A DNA stretch of 11,941 nt. Source: Candidatus Methanoperedens sp. GTDB taxonomy: Archaea > Halobacteriota > Methanosarcinia > Methanosarcinales > Methanoperedenaceae. Location of the stretch: positions 1 to 11,941 of the forward strand of contig JAJRAP010000173.1 in assembly GCA_028679855.1 (NCBI GenBank), given 5' to 3'. The notes under the pieces are model-generated. The model searched no databases. It saw only the letters and a list, made by a program, of their open reading frames with translations, and was not told the origin of the DNA. The translations under genes were made by a program, and so were the position numbers. This document shows, in pieces, positions 1-7,340 of the stretch (position 1 is its first letter; each line of letters starts with the position of its first letter).

Positions 1-40
1 TATATAATTTGCTCTAAGACATATTTATACCACTTGTGGC

Positions 41-54
41 AAATAAAAAAAAAA
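41..54 (-). terminator. Oligo-T terminator of the surface-protein gene
   Basis: Directly after the stop codon of the Ig-repeat gene, the minus strand reads ten T residues, one A and then three T. Archaeal RNA polymerase commonly terminates on such oligo-T tracts without needing a strong hairpin. A short CCAC-TT-GTGG dyad lies just beyond it at 30-39. The placement immediately behind the stop supports the call, which is inferred from sequence only. Confidence 0.6.
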
Positions 55-1470
55 TTAACGCGCCAGCGTCATGATCCCTTCAGTATATCCTTCGTTGCGC
101 GCAGCCACATTTATCGTCCCGGTGCCAGAGGCTGAAAGTTGCAGTGTCACCTGACCGGCAGTGTTCGTCATACCATCTGCTGTGATGCCGCCGCCATACA
201 CGCTCACAGTTGCACCGCTCACAGGATTATTGCTGCTTTTTACTGTAAAAGTTACAAAAGTAGCCACGCCGTTCGTGACATTGGAAGGAGACGCGCTCAC
301 GCTGAGGGTCTGCTGACCGACCGCGGATAACGTGGTGCTGCCAGCAGTGAATCCTGTCCTTGCCGCTGTCGCAGTTATTGTGCCAGGTCCGGCCGGATTT
401 ATCTGTATGATAGCGATGCCGTTCAGGTTCGAAACTCCATTCCCGCTCGCTGCTCCAGTGAGCGTTACCGTGGCTTCGCTGATGAAGTTATTGTCGCTTT
501 TCACGGTAAATGTCACGAAGGTAGGAGTTGCTGCTGTTATTGATGATGGGGATGAAGAAACTGACAGCGATTGAGTGCCTGTAGAGGTGATCGTGCTTGA
601 TCCGCTCACGAAACCAGTCTTGATCGCAGATACCGTTATGGTGCCAGTCGTGTGTGGAGTCACTAAAATGATCGTCTTTCCATCCGGGTTTGTGATACCG
701 TCTCCGGTTGCTGCGCCGCTTATGCTTATTCCTGCATCAGCAACAGGAGAACCTCCAGCCGTTACTGTAAATGTTACATATACCGGCACATTGACAATGA
801 GCGTATTGTGGCTTGCAGAAACGCCCAGTACCTGCTGGCTTGTCGATGTTAGAATAGCAGAACCGTCAGTATATCCTTCTTTTATTGCGGTTACAACAAC
901 TTTTCCTGTGCTCGGAACATTGAGCTGCTTTATGACCTGACCACTGGGATCTGAAATTCCTTCAAAAGATATACCAGCTCCTGAAATATTTATCACAGAT
1001 CCTGCAACAGGTTTGCCCATGCTCATTACCGTAAATGTCACAAAAGTATCTATTCCAGAGGTTATTGAGGATGGTGAAGTGCCCACATCCAGCTTTGGTG
1101 TGGCTGTAATAACTGAAGTAGCATTTTGATAATCCGGTCTTGACGCCAACACACTAATGCTGCCGTTTGTTGTTGCATTCACCGCAAGCTCAAGCATTCC
1201 ATTTTCATCTGTTGTTCCGCGACCTGCTGCAGCACCTGAAAGCGTGATATTTACATTGCCCAGTGCGGCGCTCTTGCTTATAGTTATGAACTTGACATTT
1301 GTTATCTTGCCTGCACCGATATTGTCCGGAATGCTTATTACGTTCAACTGTGGAGATGCCGGTAAAACAATACCGATTATTCCGTTAAAACCGGCTCCAA
1401 CAATAAGTCCTCCTATCAATGCAATAGCAATAAAAACCCTTGTATTACTGTCGTCATCGTATCCTCGCAT
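55..1470 (-). CDS. Membrane-anchored surface protein with five tandem Ig-like repeats
   Basis: The 471-residue protein starts with a short charged segment (residues 1-11, RGYDDDSNTR) and one hydrophobic, glycine-rich helix (about 12-37) that should act as a signal anchor. The rest is five tandem beta-rich repeats at about 41-125, 126-213, 214-300, 301-387 and 388-471. The motif VTFTV recurs at 144, 232, 319 and 406, a period of 87-88 residues. Each unit also has a G-x-x-x-x-x-x-G turn and a closing GYT/GFT-like strand, typical of invasin/carboxypeptidase-regulatory Ig-like folds. There are no cysteines and no C-terminal PGF or other sorting signal, so anchoring is probably only N-terminal. 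The start ATG has GGAGG eight bases upstream and a TATA box at 1513-1521. The role is probably cell-surface or adhesive. The ligand is unknown, and family assignment within the Ig superfamily is uncertain. Confidence 0.85.
   Translation of the reverse strand: MRGYDDDSNTRVFIAIALIGGLIVGAGFNGIIGIVLPASPQLNVISIPDNIGAGKITNVKFITISKSAALGNVNITLSGAAAGRGTTDENGMLELAVNATTNGSISVLASRPDYQNATSVITATPKLDVGTSPSSITSGIDTFVTFTVMSMGKPVAGSVINISGAGISFEGISDPSGQVIKQLNVPSTGKVVVTAIKEGYTDGSAILTSTSQQVLGVSASHNTLIVNVPVYVTFTVTAGGSPVADAGISISGAATGDGITNPDGKTIILVTPHTTGTITVSAIKTGFVSGSSTITSTGTQSLSVSSSPSSITAATPTFVTFTVKSDNNFISEATVTLTGAASGNGVSNLNGIAIIQINPAGPGTITATAARTGFTAGSTTLSAVGQQTLSVSASPSNVTNGVATFVTFTVKSSNNPVSGATVSVYGGGITADGMTNTAGQVTLQLSASGTGTINVAARNEGYTEGIMTLAR
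58..1350 (-). repeat. Five tandem ~260-bp coding repeats (Ig-like modules)
   Basis: The coding sequence consists of five in-frame modules of about 255-264 bp. They are visible on the plus strand as recurring antisense copies of the VTFTV-encoding segment near 240-255, 500-520, 765-780 and 1025-1040. The last four modules are the most alike. The first (residues 41-125) is more divergent, with VKFITI in place of VTFTV. Such arrays can change copy number by recombination. Confidence 0.75.
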
Positions 1471-1510
1471 AATTCCATCCTCCGATATAGTAGTTTATAA
1501 TTGTGGCACA

Positions 1511-1521
1511 TAGATATAAAG
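1511..1521 (-). promoter_or_regulatory. TATA box of the surface-protein gene
   Basis: The minus strand reads CTTTATATCTA here, a close match to archaeal TATA boxes. With a typical spacing of about 25 bases, transcription would begin near 1490, giving a leader of roughly 20 bases that holds the GGAGG ribosome binding site at about 1479-1483. The segment upstream of the box is the GC-rich inverted repeat at 1523-1552, not a purine-rich BRE. Confidence 0.55.
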
Positions 1522-1522
1522 A

Positions 1523-1552
1523 TTCCCGGAAAGGTTACAAGCGGTCCGGGAA
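1523..1552. repeat. Perfect 8-bp inverted repeat, candidate operator
   Basis: TTCCCGGA at 1523-1530 is matched by its exact reverse complement TCCGGGAA at 1545-1552, with a 14-base spacer. The arm centres are 22 bases apart, about two helical turns, which suits a dimeric DNA-binding protein. The repeat touches the upstream edge of the surface-protein TATA box and lies about 60 bases upstream of the putative TATA box of the divergent HdrD-like gene. The regulatory role is inferred. Confidence 0.4.
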
Positions 1553-1611
1553 CAGGGACTGATGTGAACCATCCTGATAGGAAAGTCATCCATCGGAGAT
1601 TGCGTTAAAAT

Positions 1612-1627
1612 CGAAATCTTTAAAGCT
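1612..1627 (+). promoter_or_regulatory. Putative BRE/TATA element of the HdrD-like gene
   Basis: The plus strand reads CGAAATCTTTAAAGCT: a purine-rich BRE-like CGAAA followed by an AT-rich TCTTTAAA core. A start site about 25 bases downstream, near 1648, would give a leader of about 35 bases before the TTG start at 1684. The TATA match is moderate and no other better candidate was seen in the 213-base divergent spacer. Confidence 0.4.
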
Positions 1628-1672
1628 AATCATTCCATGTAAAACTAAAAAACGTTACACCAAATAAACGCT

Positions 1673-1677
1673 GGTGA
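1673..1677 (+). promoter_or_regulatory. Ribosome binding site deciding a TTG start
   Basis: GGTGA, complementary to the archaeal 16S rRNA 3' end, is six bases before the TTG at 1684. An in-frame TGA is part of this same motif, so no start codon further upstream can be used. The next in-frame ATG lies inside the first Fe-S motif. The site therefore fixes TTG as the start. Confidence 0.6.
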
Positions 1678-1683
1678 GTAATT

Positions 1684-2715
1684 TTGAGTAACATACAAGT
1701 CTGTTTTCAGTGCGGTAAATGCACATCCATATGCCCCATGCGCAGAGTTTCAAAGACATCTCCACGAAGTTCGATTTATAATTCCAATGTTTACGGTCTT
1801 GAAACAAAAGATATCTGGACATGTCTGACTTGTGGATTATGCCCGCCGGAATGTCCTCAGCAGGTGGATTTCTTAAGTTTCATAAAAGAAAAAAGGGAAG
1901 GGAAACAGCCTCTTGAAATCGCACATCAGGGTGTTTTCAGCAAATACGCTGAATTAAATTCAAAACTCGGTGGAAATTTTAAAATCGAAAAAACATCGGA
2001 TTCAAAATACGGCTACTTCCCGGGATGCGTGGACTTGCTGGGGTTATTCCTGCATGATGTAGGGACGGATTTCGGGTCTATCACTACCTCATCGCTCAAA
2101 CTTCTTGATAGACTCGGCATAAAACCTCAGGTTATGCAGATGAAATGCTGCGGTCATGATGTGCTCTGGCAGGGAAAAAAAGATGTTTTCGATAGATTGA
2201 AAATATCCAATATAAAATACATAAAAGATAGCGGCATCGATACGCTCATCACAAGCTGCGCCGAATGCTACCGCACATTCTCAAAGGATTACGATATCGG
2301 GATAAAGGTGGTCCACATTTCCGAGCTTCTTGATAAGCTTGGATTAAAAATAAATGCTGAAGTCACTTATCATGATCCCTGCAGGCTTGGAAGGCATATG
2401 GGTGTGTATGATGCTCCGCGAAAAGCGCTAACAGCAAACGGCGTTAAGATAATAGAGATGGAGCACTCGAAGGAAAATGCCCTGTGCTGCGGTGTGAGCA
2501 GTTTCATGAACTGCAATGAGCAGACAAAAGCCCTGCGCATTGCACGGATGGACGAGGCTCGGACTACGGGTGCAAAGACGCTTATTACCACCTGTTCAAA
2601 ATGCCTTGCGCATTTCAATTGCCTTAAGAATGAAAAAGAACCAGAAAAGAAATACGACTTTGATGTGGTCGACCTTAGCGTTTTCCTGGCAGGGCATCTT
2701 GAATCGGGTAAATGA
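1684..2715 (+). CDS. HdrD-like heterodisulfide reductase-type subunit (HdrC-HdrB fusion), first copy
   Basis: The 343-residue soluble protein fuses an HdrC-like and an HdrB-like part. Two ferredoxin motifs bind two [4Fe-4S] clusters: Cys7/10/13/17 and Cys47/50/53/57. Two CCG domains follow: Cys115, Cys155-Cys156, Cys192/195, and Cys233, Cys268-Cys269, Cys304/307. In HdrB the CCG motifs hold non-cubane [4Fe-4S] clusters that reduce the CoM-S-S-CoB disulfide, so this protein could reduce a disulfide or similar substrate. The substrate is not shown. No membrane segment is present, so it is not the membrane HdrDE type. Translation starts at TTG with GGTGA six bases upstream. It is a clear paralogue of the 377-residue protein at 6207-7340, sharing CCGHD, DPCRLGRHMG, YDAPR and CCGVS. 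It stands alone, convergent with the large operon, 28 bases from the end of the DUF22-like gene. Confidence 0.88.
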   Translation: MSNIQVCFQCGKCTSICPMRRVSKTSPRSSIYNSNVYGLETKDIWTCLTCGLCPPECPQQVDFLSFIKEKREGKQPLEIAHQGVFSKYAELNSKLGGNFKIEKTSDSKYGYFPGCVDLLGLFLHDVGTDFGSITTSSLKLLDRLGIKPQVMQMKCCGHDVLWQGKKDVFDRLKISNIKYIKDSGIDTLITSCAECYRTFSKDYDIGIKVVHISELLDKLGLKINAEVTYHDPCRLGRHMGVYDAPRKALTANGVKIIEMEHSKENALCCGVSSFMNCNEQTKALRIARMDEARTTGAKTLITTCSKCLAHFNCLKNEKEPEKKYDFDVVDLSVFLAGHLESGK

Positions 2716-2743
2716 TTATCCATCTTCGCAGCTTCCATTATCC

Positions 2744-3160
2744 TCACATGATCAGCACAGGTTTGGTGGCATCCCGTGTGAACATTATCGGATACAGGTT
2801 CAGTATGGAGAGAAGGTCGCCTTTTTTTATCTCCCCCGATTCATGTCCGACTACAAAAGCGGTGTTGACGACGCGGTCGGTTTCCATGAGCGCTGGGCCG
2901 CTGCTGGTTCCCACCTTTATGACAGATACTAAAGGATGCTGATTGAAAGCGCAGGGGACTGCTATCATGTCTTTCTGCACTTTAATATCCTTAACTCTTA
3001 CACGCTCAAATTTGCCTGCCCCGATGGTAACATCATCATTAGCTATTATCATCTCCCACTTTGCTCGTGTGGCTATAGTATATTCATAGGGGGATGCCTT
3101 CATTTTTTTTCTTATAATTTTCCCGTTGTCACTTGTGACAATATTAATGATTTCACTCAT
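2744..3160 (-). CDS. Archaeal conserved protein, probable DUF22 family
   Basis: The 138-residue soluble protein has no signal peptide or membrane segment. It resembles the archaeal DUF22 family as I recall it, with features such as YEYTIATRAKWEMIIA (about 26-41), a VTIGAG-F-RV segment, AVPCA (about 67-71) and a C-terminal GDLLSILNLYPIMF stretch. The family has no known function and the assignment is from memory, not a search. There is one cysteine (about residue 70) and no Fe-S motif. The start ATG has AAGGAG about six bases upstream and is 10 bases behind the preceding HdrA-like gene, so it is the last gene of the Hdr operon. A run of eight A in the codons for Arg-Lys-Lys-Met (about 3106-3113) is a possible slippage-prone site. 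An accessory or assembly role with the Hdr proteins is only suggested by position. Confidence 0.75.
   Translation of the reverse strand: MSEIINIVTSDNGKIIRKKMKASPYEYTIATRAKWEMIIANDDVTIGAGKFERVRVKDIKVQKDMIAVPCAFNQHPLVSVIKVGTSSGPALMETDRVVNTAFVVGHESGEIKKGDLLSILNLYPIMFTRDATKPVLIM
2822..2828 (+). terminator. Possible oligo-T terminator for the plus-strand HdrD-like gene
   Basis: Seven consecutive T residues occur on the plus strand about 107 bases after the HdrD-like stop codon, inside the antisense of the DUF22-like gene. There is no T run in the 28-base space between the two convergent genes, so this is the first plausible stop signal. If used, the two 3' ends would overlap as antisense RNA. The evidence is weak. 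Confidence 0.25.
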
Positions 3161-3170
3161 AATTCGCTCC

Positions 3171-4910
3171 TTATGCTTTTATGCGGTCGTATATATATGC
3201 TCCAGGTTGTTGAAACGCCTTTATGGTGGCCATAATCTGTGGTAAAGTGAAATGATTCGGGGTGATCGCCCCTGCGGGACATCCTGCAGCACACGTCCCG
3301 CAGCCCTTGCATAAAGCGGGATTGATATACGACTTCCTCGTGATGTACGAAACTTCCTCTGCCACAACCGTCTTCTCATTCATCGAAGCAGCCCGGTAAG
3401 GACAGATAGAGGCGCAATAGCCGCATCCTATACACTTTGTCTCGTCCACAACTGCTGTGATGGCTTCAGCCTGCACGTAGCCGTTCATAAGCGGTATTGC
3501 CGCTCTGGATGCCGCAGAATAACCCTGGTTGATGCTCTCGATTATATCTGCTGGAGCCCTTGCGCTTCCGCACAGGAAGATACCGTCTGTTGCAAAATCA
3601 ACAGGTCGAAGTTTCACATGAGCCTCAAGGAAAAACCCATCCTGACCAAGCGGAACCTTCAGCATCCTGGAGAGGTCGCCGTTCTCGGGATGCGGGATGA
3701 GCGGCGTGGACAGCACTATGATATCGGGCGTATATTCTATCTCCCTGCCCATGAGTTCATGATACAACTTCACCCGCATTCGTTCTCCATCAACAGTAAC
3801 CTCCGGAGGCTTCTCCTTTGAATACTTTCGAAACCCTACCCCCAGTTCCTGGGCTTCCCTGTACATCTTCTCATACGTACCGTAGGCGTGAATACCGTTG
3901 TGAAGTATGTTGATATCAGCTTCAGGGAACGTCTGCTTCAATAATTTCGAGTTCTTTATCGCCACGTTACAGCAAATCCTTGAGCAGTATGACCGCCCCT
4001 CTCCTCTTGAACCCACGCACTGGATAAAGATCGCACTGTCCAGTTTTTGCAATGACCCGTTTTTTAATCTCTCTTCGAGTTCAAGCTCGGTGAGCACGTT
4101 ACCGCTGCCACTGTACCCATAGAGGTTAACAGGTTTAAATTCATCTGCTCCCGTTGCAACTACTATGATTCCAGTCTTGATGTCAAGCGGCACTTTTTCG
4201 TTCTGTACCGAAACCGTAAAGTTTCCTATATACCCATCCACCTTTTTAATGGTTGAAGACGTATGTACTTCAATCTTCGGGTGGTTTTTCACCTTCCCGA
4301 TGAACTCGTCCATGACCAGAGACGCCTTCCTTCCCCCGGGATACAGATCGTTAAGATACCGCAGCATTCCCCCCATTTCACTATCCTTTTCGACAATATC
4401 CACCTTGAACCCCTGATTCGCAATAGAAAGAGCAGCGGTCATGCCTGCAATCCCCCCTCCTATGACGAGCGCAGAGGGCGTGACGCTAATCCTGATCTCC
4501 TCCTGCGGCTCAAGCAGTGCAGTCCTTGCCACACCCATCCTTATAAGGTCTTTGGCTTTCTGGGTGGCTGCTTCCTTTTCCTTCATATGCACCCAGGAGC
4601 AGTGCTCCCTTATGTTCACAAGCTCGAAAAGGTAGGGGTTGAGCCCTGCGTCTGCCACGGCAGAGCGGAAAAGGGGTGCATGCGTCCTGGGTGTACATGA
4701 TGCCACGATTACCCTATTGAGATTGTGGTCTTTGATGGCTTTTTTTATCGCGGTAAGACCATCATCGGCACAGGTATATGTATTTCTCTCGGCATGGACA
4801 ACGCCAACCAGAGTCCTGGCGTATTCCACAACGCTGGGTACATCCACATACCCTCCTATGTTGGTGCCGCAATGGCATACGAATACTCCAATCCGGGGTT
4901 CATCTTTCAT
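3171..4910 (-). CDS. HdrA-like flavoprotein lacking the inserted ferredoxin domain
   Basis: This 579-residue HdrA paralogue has the N-terminal HdrA Fe-S domain (Cys12/14/47/72, in CHCGTN and SCTPR contexts). A thioredoxin-reductase-like FAD domain follows (GGGIAG at 151-156; IQCVGSRG further on). A C-terminal ferredoxin domain has two [4Fe-4S] motifs (Cys493/496/499/503 and Cys534/537/540/544). Compared with the full HdrA at 7750-9714, it lacks the CSAC pair after the second FAD motif, replaced by an LYPGGRKAS segment. It also lacks the whole inserted ferredoxin. It should move electrons between FAD and a partner docking at the C-terminal ferredoxin. Its start overlaps the stop of the short HdrA-like gene as ATGA, with AGGAGGTG seven bases upstream, so 1:1 synthesis with that protein is likely. 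The N- and C-domain content recalls QmoB, but no MvhD domain is fused. Confidence 0.9.
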   Translation of the reverse strand: MKDEPRIGVFVCHCGTNIGGYVDVPSVVEYARTLVGVVHAERNTYTCADDGLTAIKKAIKDHNLNRVIVASCTPRTHAPLFRSAVADAGLNPYLFELVNIREHCSWVHMKEKEAATQKAKDLIRMGVARTALLEPQEEIRISVTPSALVIGGGIAGMTAALSIANQGFKVDIVEKDSEMGGMLRYLNDLYPGGRKASLVMDEFIGKVKNHPKIEVHTSSTIKKVDGYIGNFTVSVQNEKVPLDIKTGIIVVATGADEFKPVNLYGYSGSGNVLTELELEERLKNGSLQKLDSAIFIQCVGSRGEGRSYCSRICCNVAIKNSKLLKQTFPEADINILHNGIHAYGTYEKMYREAQELGVGFRKYSKEKPPEVTVDGERMRVKLYHELMGREIEYTPDIIVLSTPLIPHPENGDLSRMLKVPLGQDGFFLEAHVKLRPVDFATDGIFLCGSARAPADIIESINQGYSAASRAAIPLMNGYVQAEAITAVVDETKCIGCGYCASICPYRAASMNEKTVVAEEVSYITRKSYINPALCKGCGTCAAGCPAGAITPNHFTLPQIMATIKAFQQPGAYIYDRIKA

Positions 4911-6205
4911 ATATACGCACCTCCTGCCACTTCAGTTGCCCTGGCAGCGGCTCCACTCCCCTGCGCAACTGATTCAGGAATGTCCTTGGGCGACTGGCAA
5001 TATCCTGCTATAAATACCCCGGGTCTTCTGGTATCAAGAGGTGCAGTCAGCTCATCCCTGCTCTTGTAGAGACCGTATTCGTCAAGTTCAATATCCAGAA
5101 TGGCAGCGAGTTTATCGCTGCCTTTTGCAGGGATGAGGCTTGTACAGAGCACAGCCATGTCGACCTCAAGCCCTTTTACCTTTCTGTTGACTGTATCGTC
5201 ATACCACACGGTCAACGTCTTTGTGCTGGCATCCTCAGTGATCTGCCCGGGACGGCCTCTTATGTACTTTATCCCGTATTCCTTTTCACCTCTTACTGCA
5301 TATTCCTCAAACCCCTTTCCTACTGCCCTCAGGTCTGTATAAAAGATATAGGGCTTTATGTCCTCATAATGCTCTCTGGCGAGGATGGATTCTTTTATGG
5401 CATGCATGCAGCATACACTGCAGCAGTACGGATTGTGCTGCAGGTCTCTTGATCCAACGCACTGGATAAAAGCTATCTTACCTGGATGCTCCTTATCTGG
5501 CGCGGTCTCAAGATGCCCCCCTGTTGGCCCTGAGGCGCATATCATTCGTTCATATTCCATGGCTGTGATCACATTTGCGTACTTTCCATACCCGTACTCC
5601 TGCATGTGGGTCGGGTCGAACATGTCGAATCCTGTCGCCACTATCACAGCCGCAACGTTGAGATCTACAAAGGTGTCCTTCTGTTCATAATCCACTGCAC
5701 CAGCATTGCAAACCTTTTTGCAGTTACCGCATTTTCCCTTAGTGAGGTATATACAGTGCTCTCTGTCAATGGTCATTACCCTGGGGACTGCCTGCGGATA
5801 AGGCAGGAATATGGATTTCCTTTTATCGAGGTTGCCGTTGTATTCATTGGGTACTTTTGACGGGCACTTGGCGGTGCAATCCCCGCAACCTGTGCATTTC
5901 TCTTCATTGATGTATCTGGCTTTCCGCTGTACCCTTGCCGTGAAGTCTCCTGCATTGCCGCTCAGGTCCATTACTTCGGAATAAGACAGTATATCGATAT
6001 TGGGATGCGCATTGCACTCGTTCATTTTAGGAGCGAGTATGCACATCGAGCAGTCGTTTGTCGGGAAGGTCTTATCGAGAAGAGCCATATGTCCTCCTAT
6101 ACTCGGTTCCCGCTCCACAAGATAGATATGGTAACCCCGGTTGGCAAGGTCGAGCGATGATTGGATTCCGGCTATTCCTCCCCCTATCACAAGCACGCTT
6201 TTCAT
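4907..6205 (-). CDS. Short HdrA-like flavoprotein (FAD domain plus inserted ferredoxin only)
   Basis: The 432-residue protein begins directly at the FAD-binding domain (GGGIAG at 8-13), so the N-terminal HdrA domain is absent. It keeps the Cys52/55 pair, with Cys64 nearby, and the inserted ferredoxin with two [4Fe-4S] motifs (Cys104/107/110/114 and Cys151/159/162/166). IQCVGSRD and a CCSVCC segment of the second half also remain. It ends right after the FAD domain (IAGYCQSPKDIPESVAQG), without the C-terminal ferredoxin. This is complementary to the next gene's product, and the pair together carry every HdrA domain. QmoA of sulfate reducers is a comparable short HdrA. The start at 6205 is preferred over an upstream in-frame ATG at 6238 because AGGTGA sits five bases before it, the protein then begins like other FAD domains, and the gap to the HdrD-like stop is one base. 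Confidence 0.9.
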   Translation of the reverse strand: MKSVLVIGGGIAGIQSSLDLANRGYHIYLVEREPSIGGHMALLDKTFPTNDCSMCILAPKMNECNAHPNIDILSYSEVMDLSGNAGDFTARVQRKARYINEEKCTGCGDCTAKCPSKVPNEYNGNLDKRKSIFLPYPQAVPRVMTIDREHCIYLTKGKCGNCKKVCNAGAVDYEQKDTFVDLNVAAVIVATGFDMFDPTHMQEYGYGKYANVITAMEYERMICASGPTGGHLETAPDKEHPGKIAFIQCVGSRDLQHNPYCCSVCCMHAIKESILAREHYEDIKPYIFYTDLRAVGKGFEEYAVRGEKEYGIKYIRGRPGQITEDASTKTLTVWYDDTVNRKVKGLEVDMAVLCTSLIPAKGSDKLAAILDIELDEYGLYKSRDELTAPLDTRRPGVFIAGYCQSPKDIPESVAQGSGAAARATEVAGGAYI

Positions 6206-6206
6206 T

Positions 6207-7340
6207 TCATTCACCTGCCAGCGCCCTGCATGCGGCAACAGTCAGATCCACCACAGGGATATCGACTTTTTCCTTCTCCACCGGTATCTGGTTGTGAACA
6301 GCGCACCTGAAATGGATAAGGCATTTTGGACAGGACGTGACAAGCATATCAGCCCCTGTGGATTTTGCCTCAATGAGCCTTTCTATCTGCATCAGTTTGG
6401 AATTACCTTCGCATGTTGCCCAGGCGCTCACGCCGCAGCAGGAAGATTCTTCTCTGTTCTTATTCATTTCTACCAGTTCTCCCATGCTCTTTATTACCTC
6501 TCTCGGGGCGTCGTATATCCCCATATGCCGCCCCAGCCGGCAGGGATCCTGGTATGTCATAATACCAGCCCTGTTTAATTTAATATCATTATTCTTGATG
6601 AGCGATGAAATAAATTCAGAGATATGCACTATTTCTATATCAGTACCTTCAAAGAAATCCGCATAGTCGAGCTTCAGTGTCCTGAGACATTCAGGGCACG
6701 AGGTCACTATTCGAGAAGCACCACTTTCCTTTATCATCTCGATGTTCAATCTCGCAAGTTTCTGGAAGGTTTCCACGTTGCCTGTCCATAGGAGGTCATG
6801 ACCGCAGCAGCGTTCGTTGGGGGAGACCACAGGACTTATGCCTGCTTTATTCAGTATCTTGACCGTGCTCCTTGCAATTTCGAGGGGATTAACAAACCCT
6901 GAGAAAAGGTTCTCAAAATAAGGGAGACAGCCGGTGAAATACAATACTTCCCCTTCAGTTGAGGTTTTCAGGTCGTCCGAGATCCATTGAAGTCTATTCT
7001 GAACAATGTCCCTGTATGATTGCACCCTCTGGATGGAATGCAGCAGACCGCCCTGAGAACACCTGCTTGTGTATCCGGAATTGAATGCCGATGACCTCAT
7101 GCCGCGAATAAATTCGGAAAATTTCACTGTGGATGGACACTTTGTTGTACAGGCTTCACATGTCAGGCAGGTCCACAGTTCCCTGTCCCCCTCGATCTCT
7201 CCTTTCATCCCTGAAAGGGCTCTTTCTACTATTACCCTGGGGGAGAAACCTTCATTGACCCTTGCTACAGGGCACGACCCTGAACATTTCCCGCATTCCA
7301 CACAGTAATACGCTTTTGTCCTCTTTATTATCTGTTTCAT
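6207..7340 (-). CDS. HdrD-like heterodisulfide reductase-type subunit (HdrC-HdrB fusion), second copy
   Basis: The 377-residue soluble protein has two [4Fe-4S] motifs (Cys13/16/19/23 and Cys58/61/64/68). A linker of about 65 residues is followed by two complete CCG domains: Cys138, Cys178-Cys179, Cys215/218, and Cys267, Cys301-Cys302, Cys337/340. This is the HdrD layout without a membrane partner. CCG domains hold the non-cubane clusters that cleave CoM-S-S-CoB in HdrB. Here the true substrate is inferred and could be another disulfide. Its ATG overlaps the MvhD stop as TAATG, with GGGAG seven bases upstream, and the next gene begins one base after its stop. The genes behind it encode two HdrA-like proteins, so it is probably their catalytic subunit. 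It is a paralogue of 1684-2715, with a longer linker between Fe-S and CCG parts. Confidence 0.9.
   Translation of the reverse strand: MKQIIKRTKAYYCVECGKCSGSCPVARVNEGFSPRVIVERALSGMKGEIEGDRELWTCLTCEACTTKCPSTVKFSEFIRGMRSSAFNSGYTSRCSQGGLLHSIQRVQSYRDIVQNRLQWISDDLKTSTEGEVLYFTGCLPYFENLFSGFVNPLEIARSTVKILNKAGISPVVSPNERCCGHDLLWTGNVETFQKLARLNIEMIKESGASRIVTSCPECLRTLKLDYADFFEGTDIEIVHISEFISSLIKNNDIKLNRAGIMTYQDPCRLGRHMGIYDAPREVIKSMGELVEMNKNREESSCCGVSAWATCEGNSKLMQIERLIEAKSTGADMLVTSCPKCLIHFRCAVHNQIPVEKEKVDIPVVDLTVAACRALAGE
6211..6216 (-). promoter_or_regulatory. Ribosome binding site deciding the short HdrA-like start
   Basis: AGGTGA on the minus strand lies five bases before the ATG at 6205. No comparable motif precedes the in-frame ATG at 6238, which would add eleven residues (MPHAGRWQVNE) unlike any HdrA N-terminus. 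The site overlaps the last codons of the HdrD-like gene, linking their translation. Confidence 0.6.

Noticed and set aside
30..39. CCACTTGTGG as an intrinsic hairpin terminator
   Set aside because: The stem is only four pairs with a two-base loop, and it lies beyond the oligo-T tract on the minus strand, so it cannot form the usual stem-before-T order.
575..940. 121-residue plus-strand frame rich in Val/Pro/Thr
   Set aside because: It is a shadow of the Ig-repeat gene, its apparent repeats being the antisense of the real repeats.
3171..6205. Calling the pair QmoA and QmoB
   Set aside because: Domain content is only partly similar. The short protein has a ferredoxin insert, the long one lacks an MvhD fusion, and there is no QmoC or AprAB nearby.
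6206..6238. Upstream in-frame ATG for the short HdrA-like gene
   Set aside because: It adds residues unlike HdrA proteins, lies inside the HdrD-like gene and lacks a ribosome binding site.
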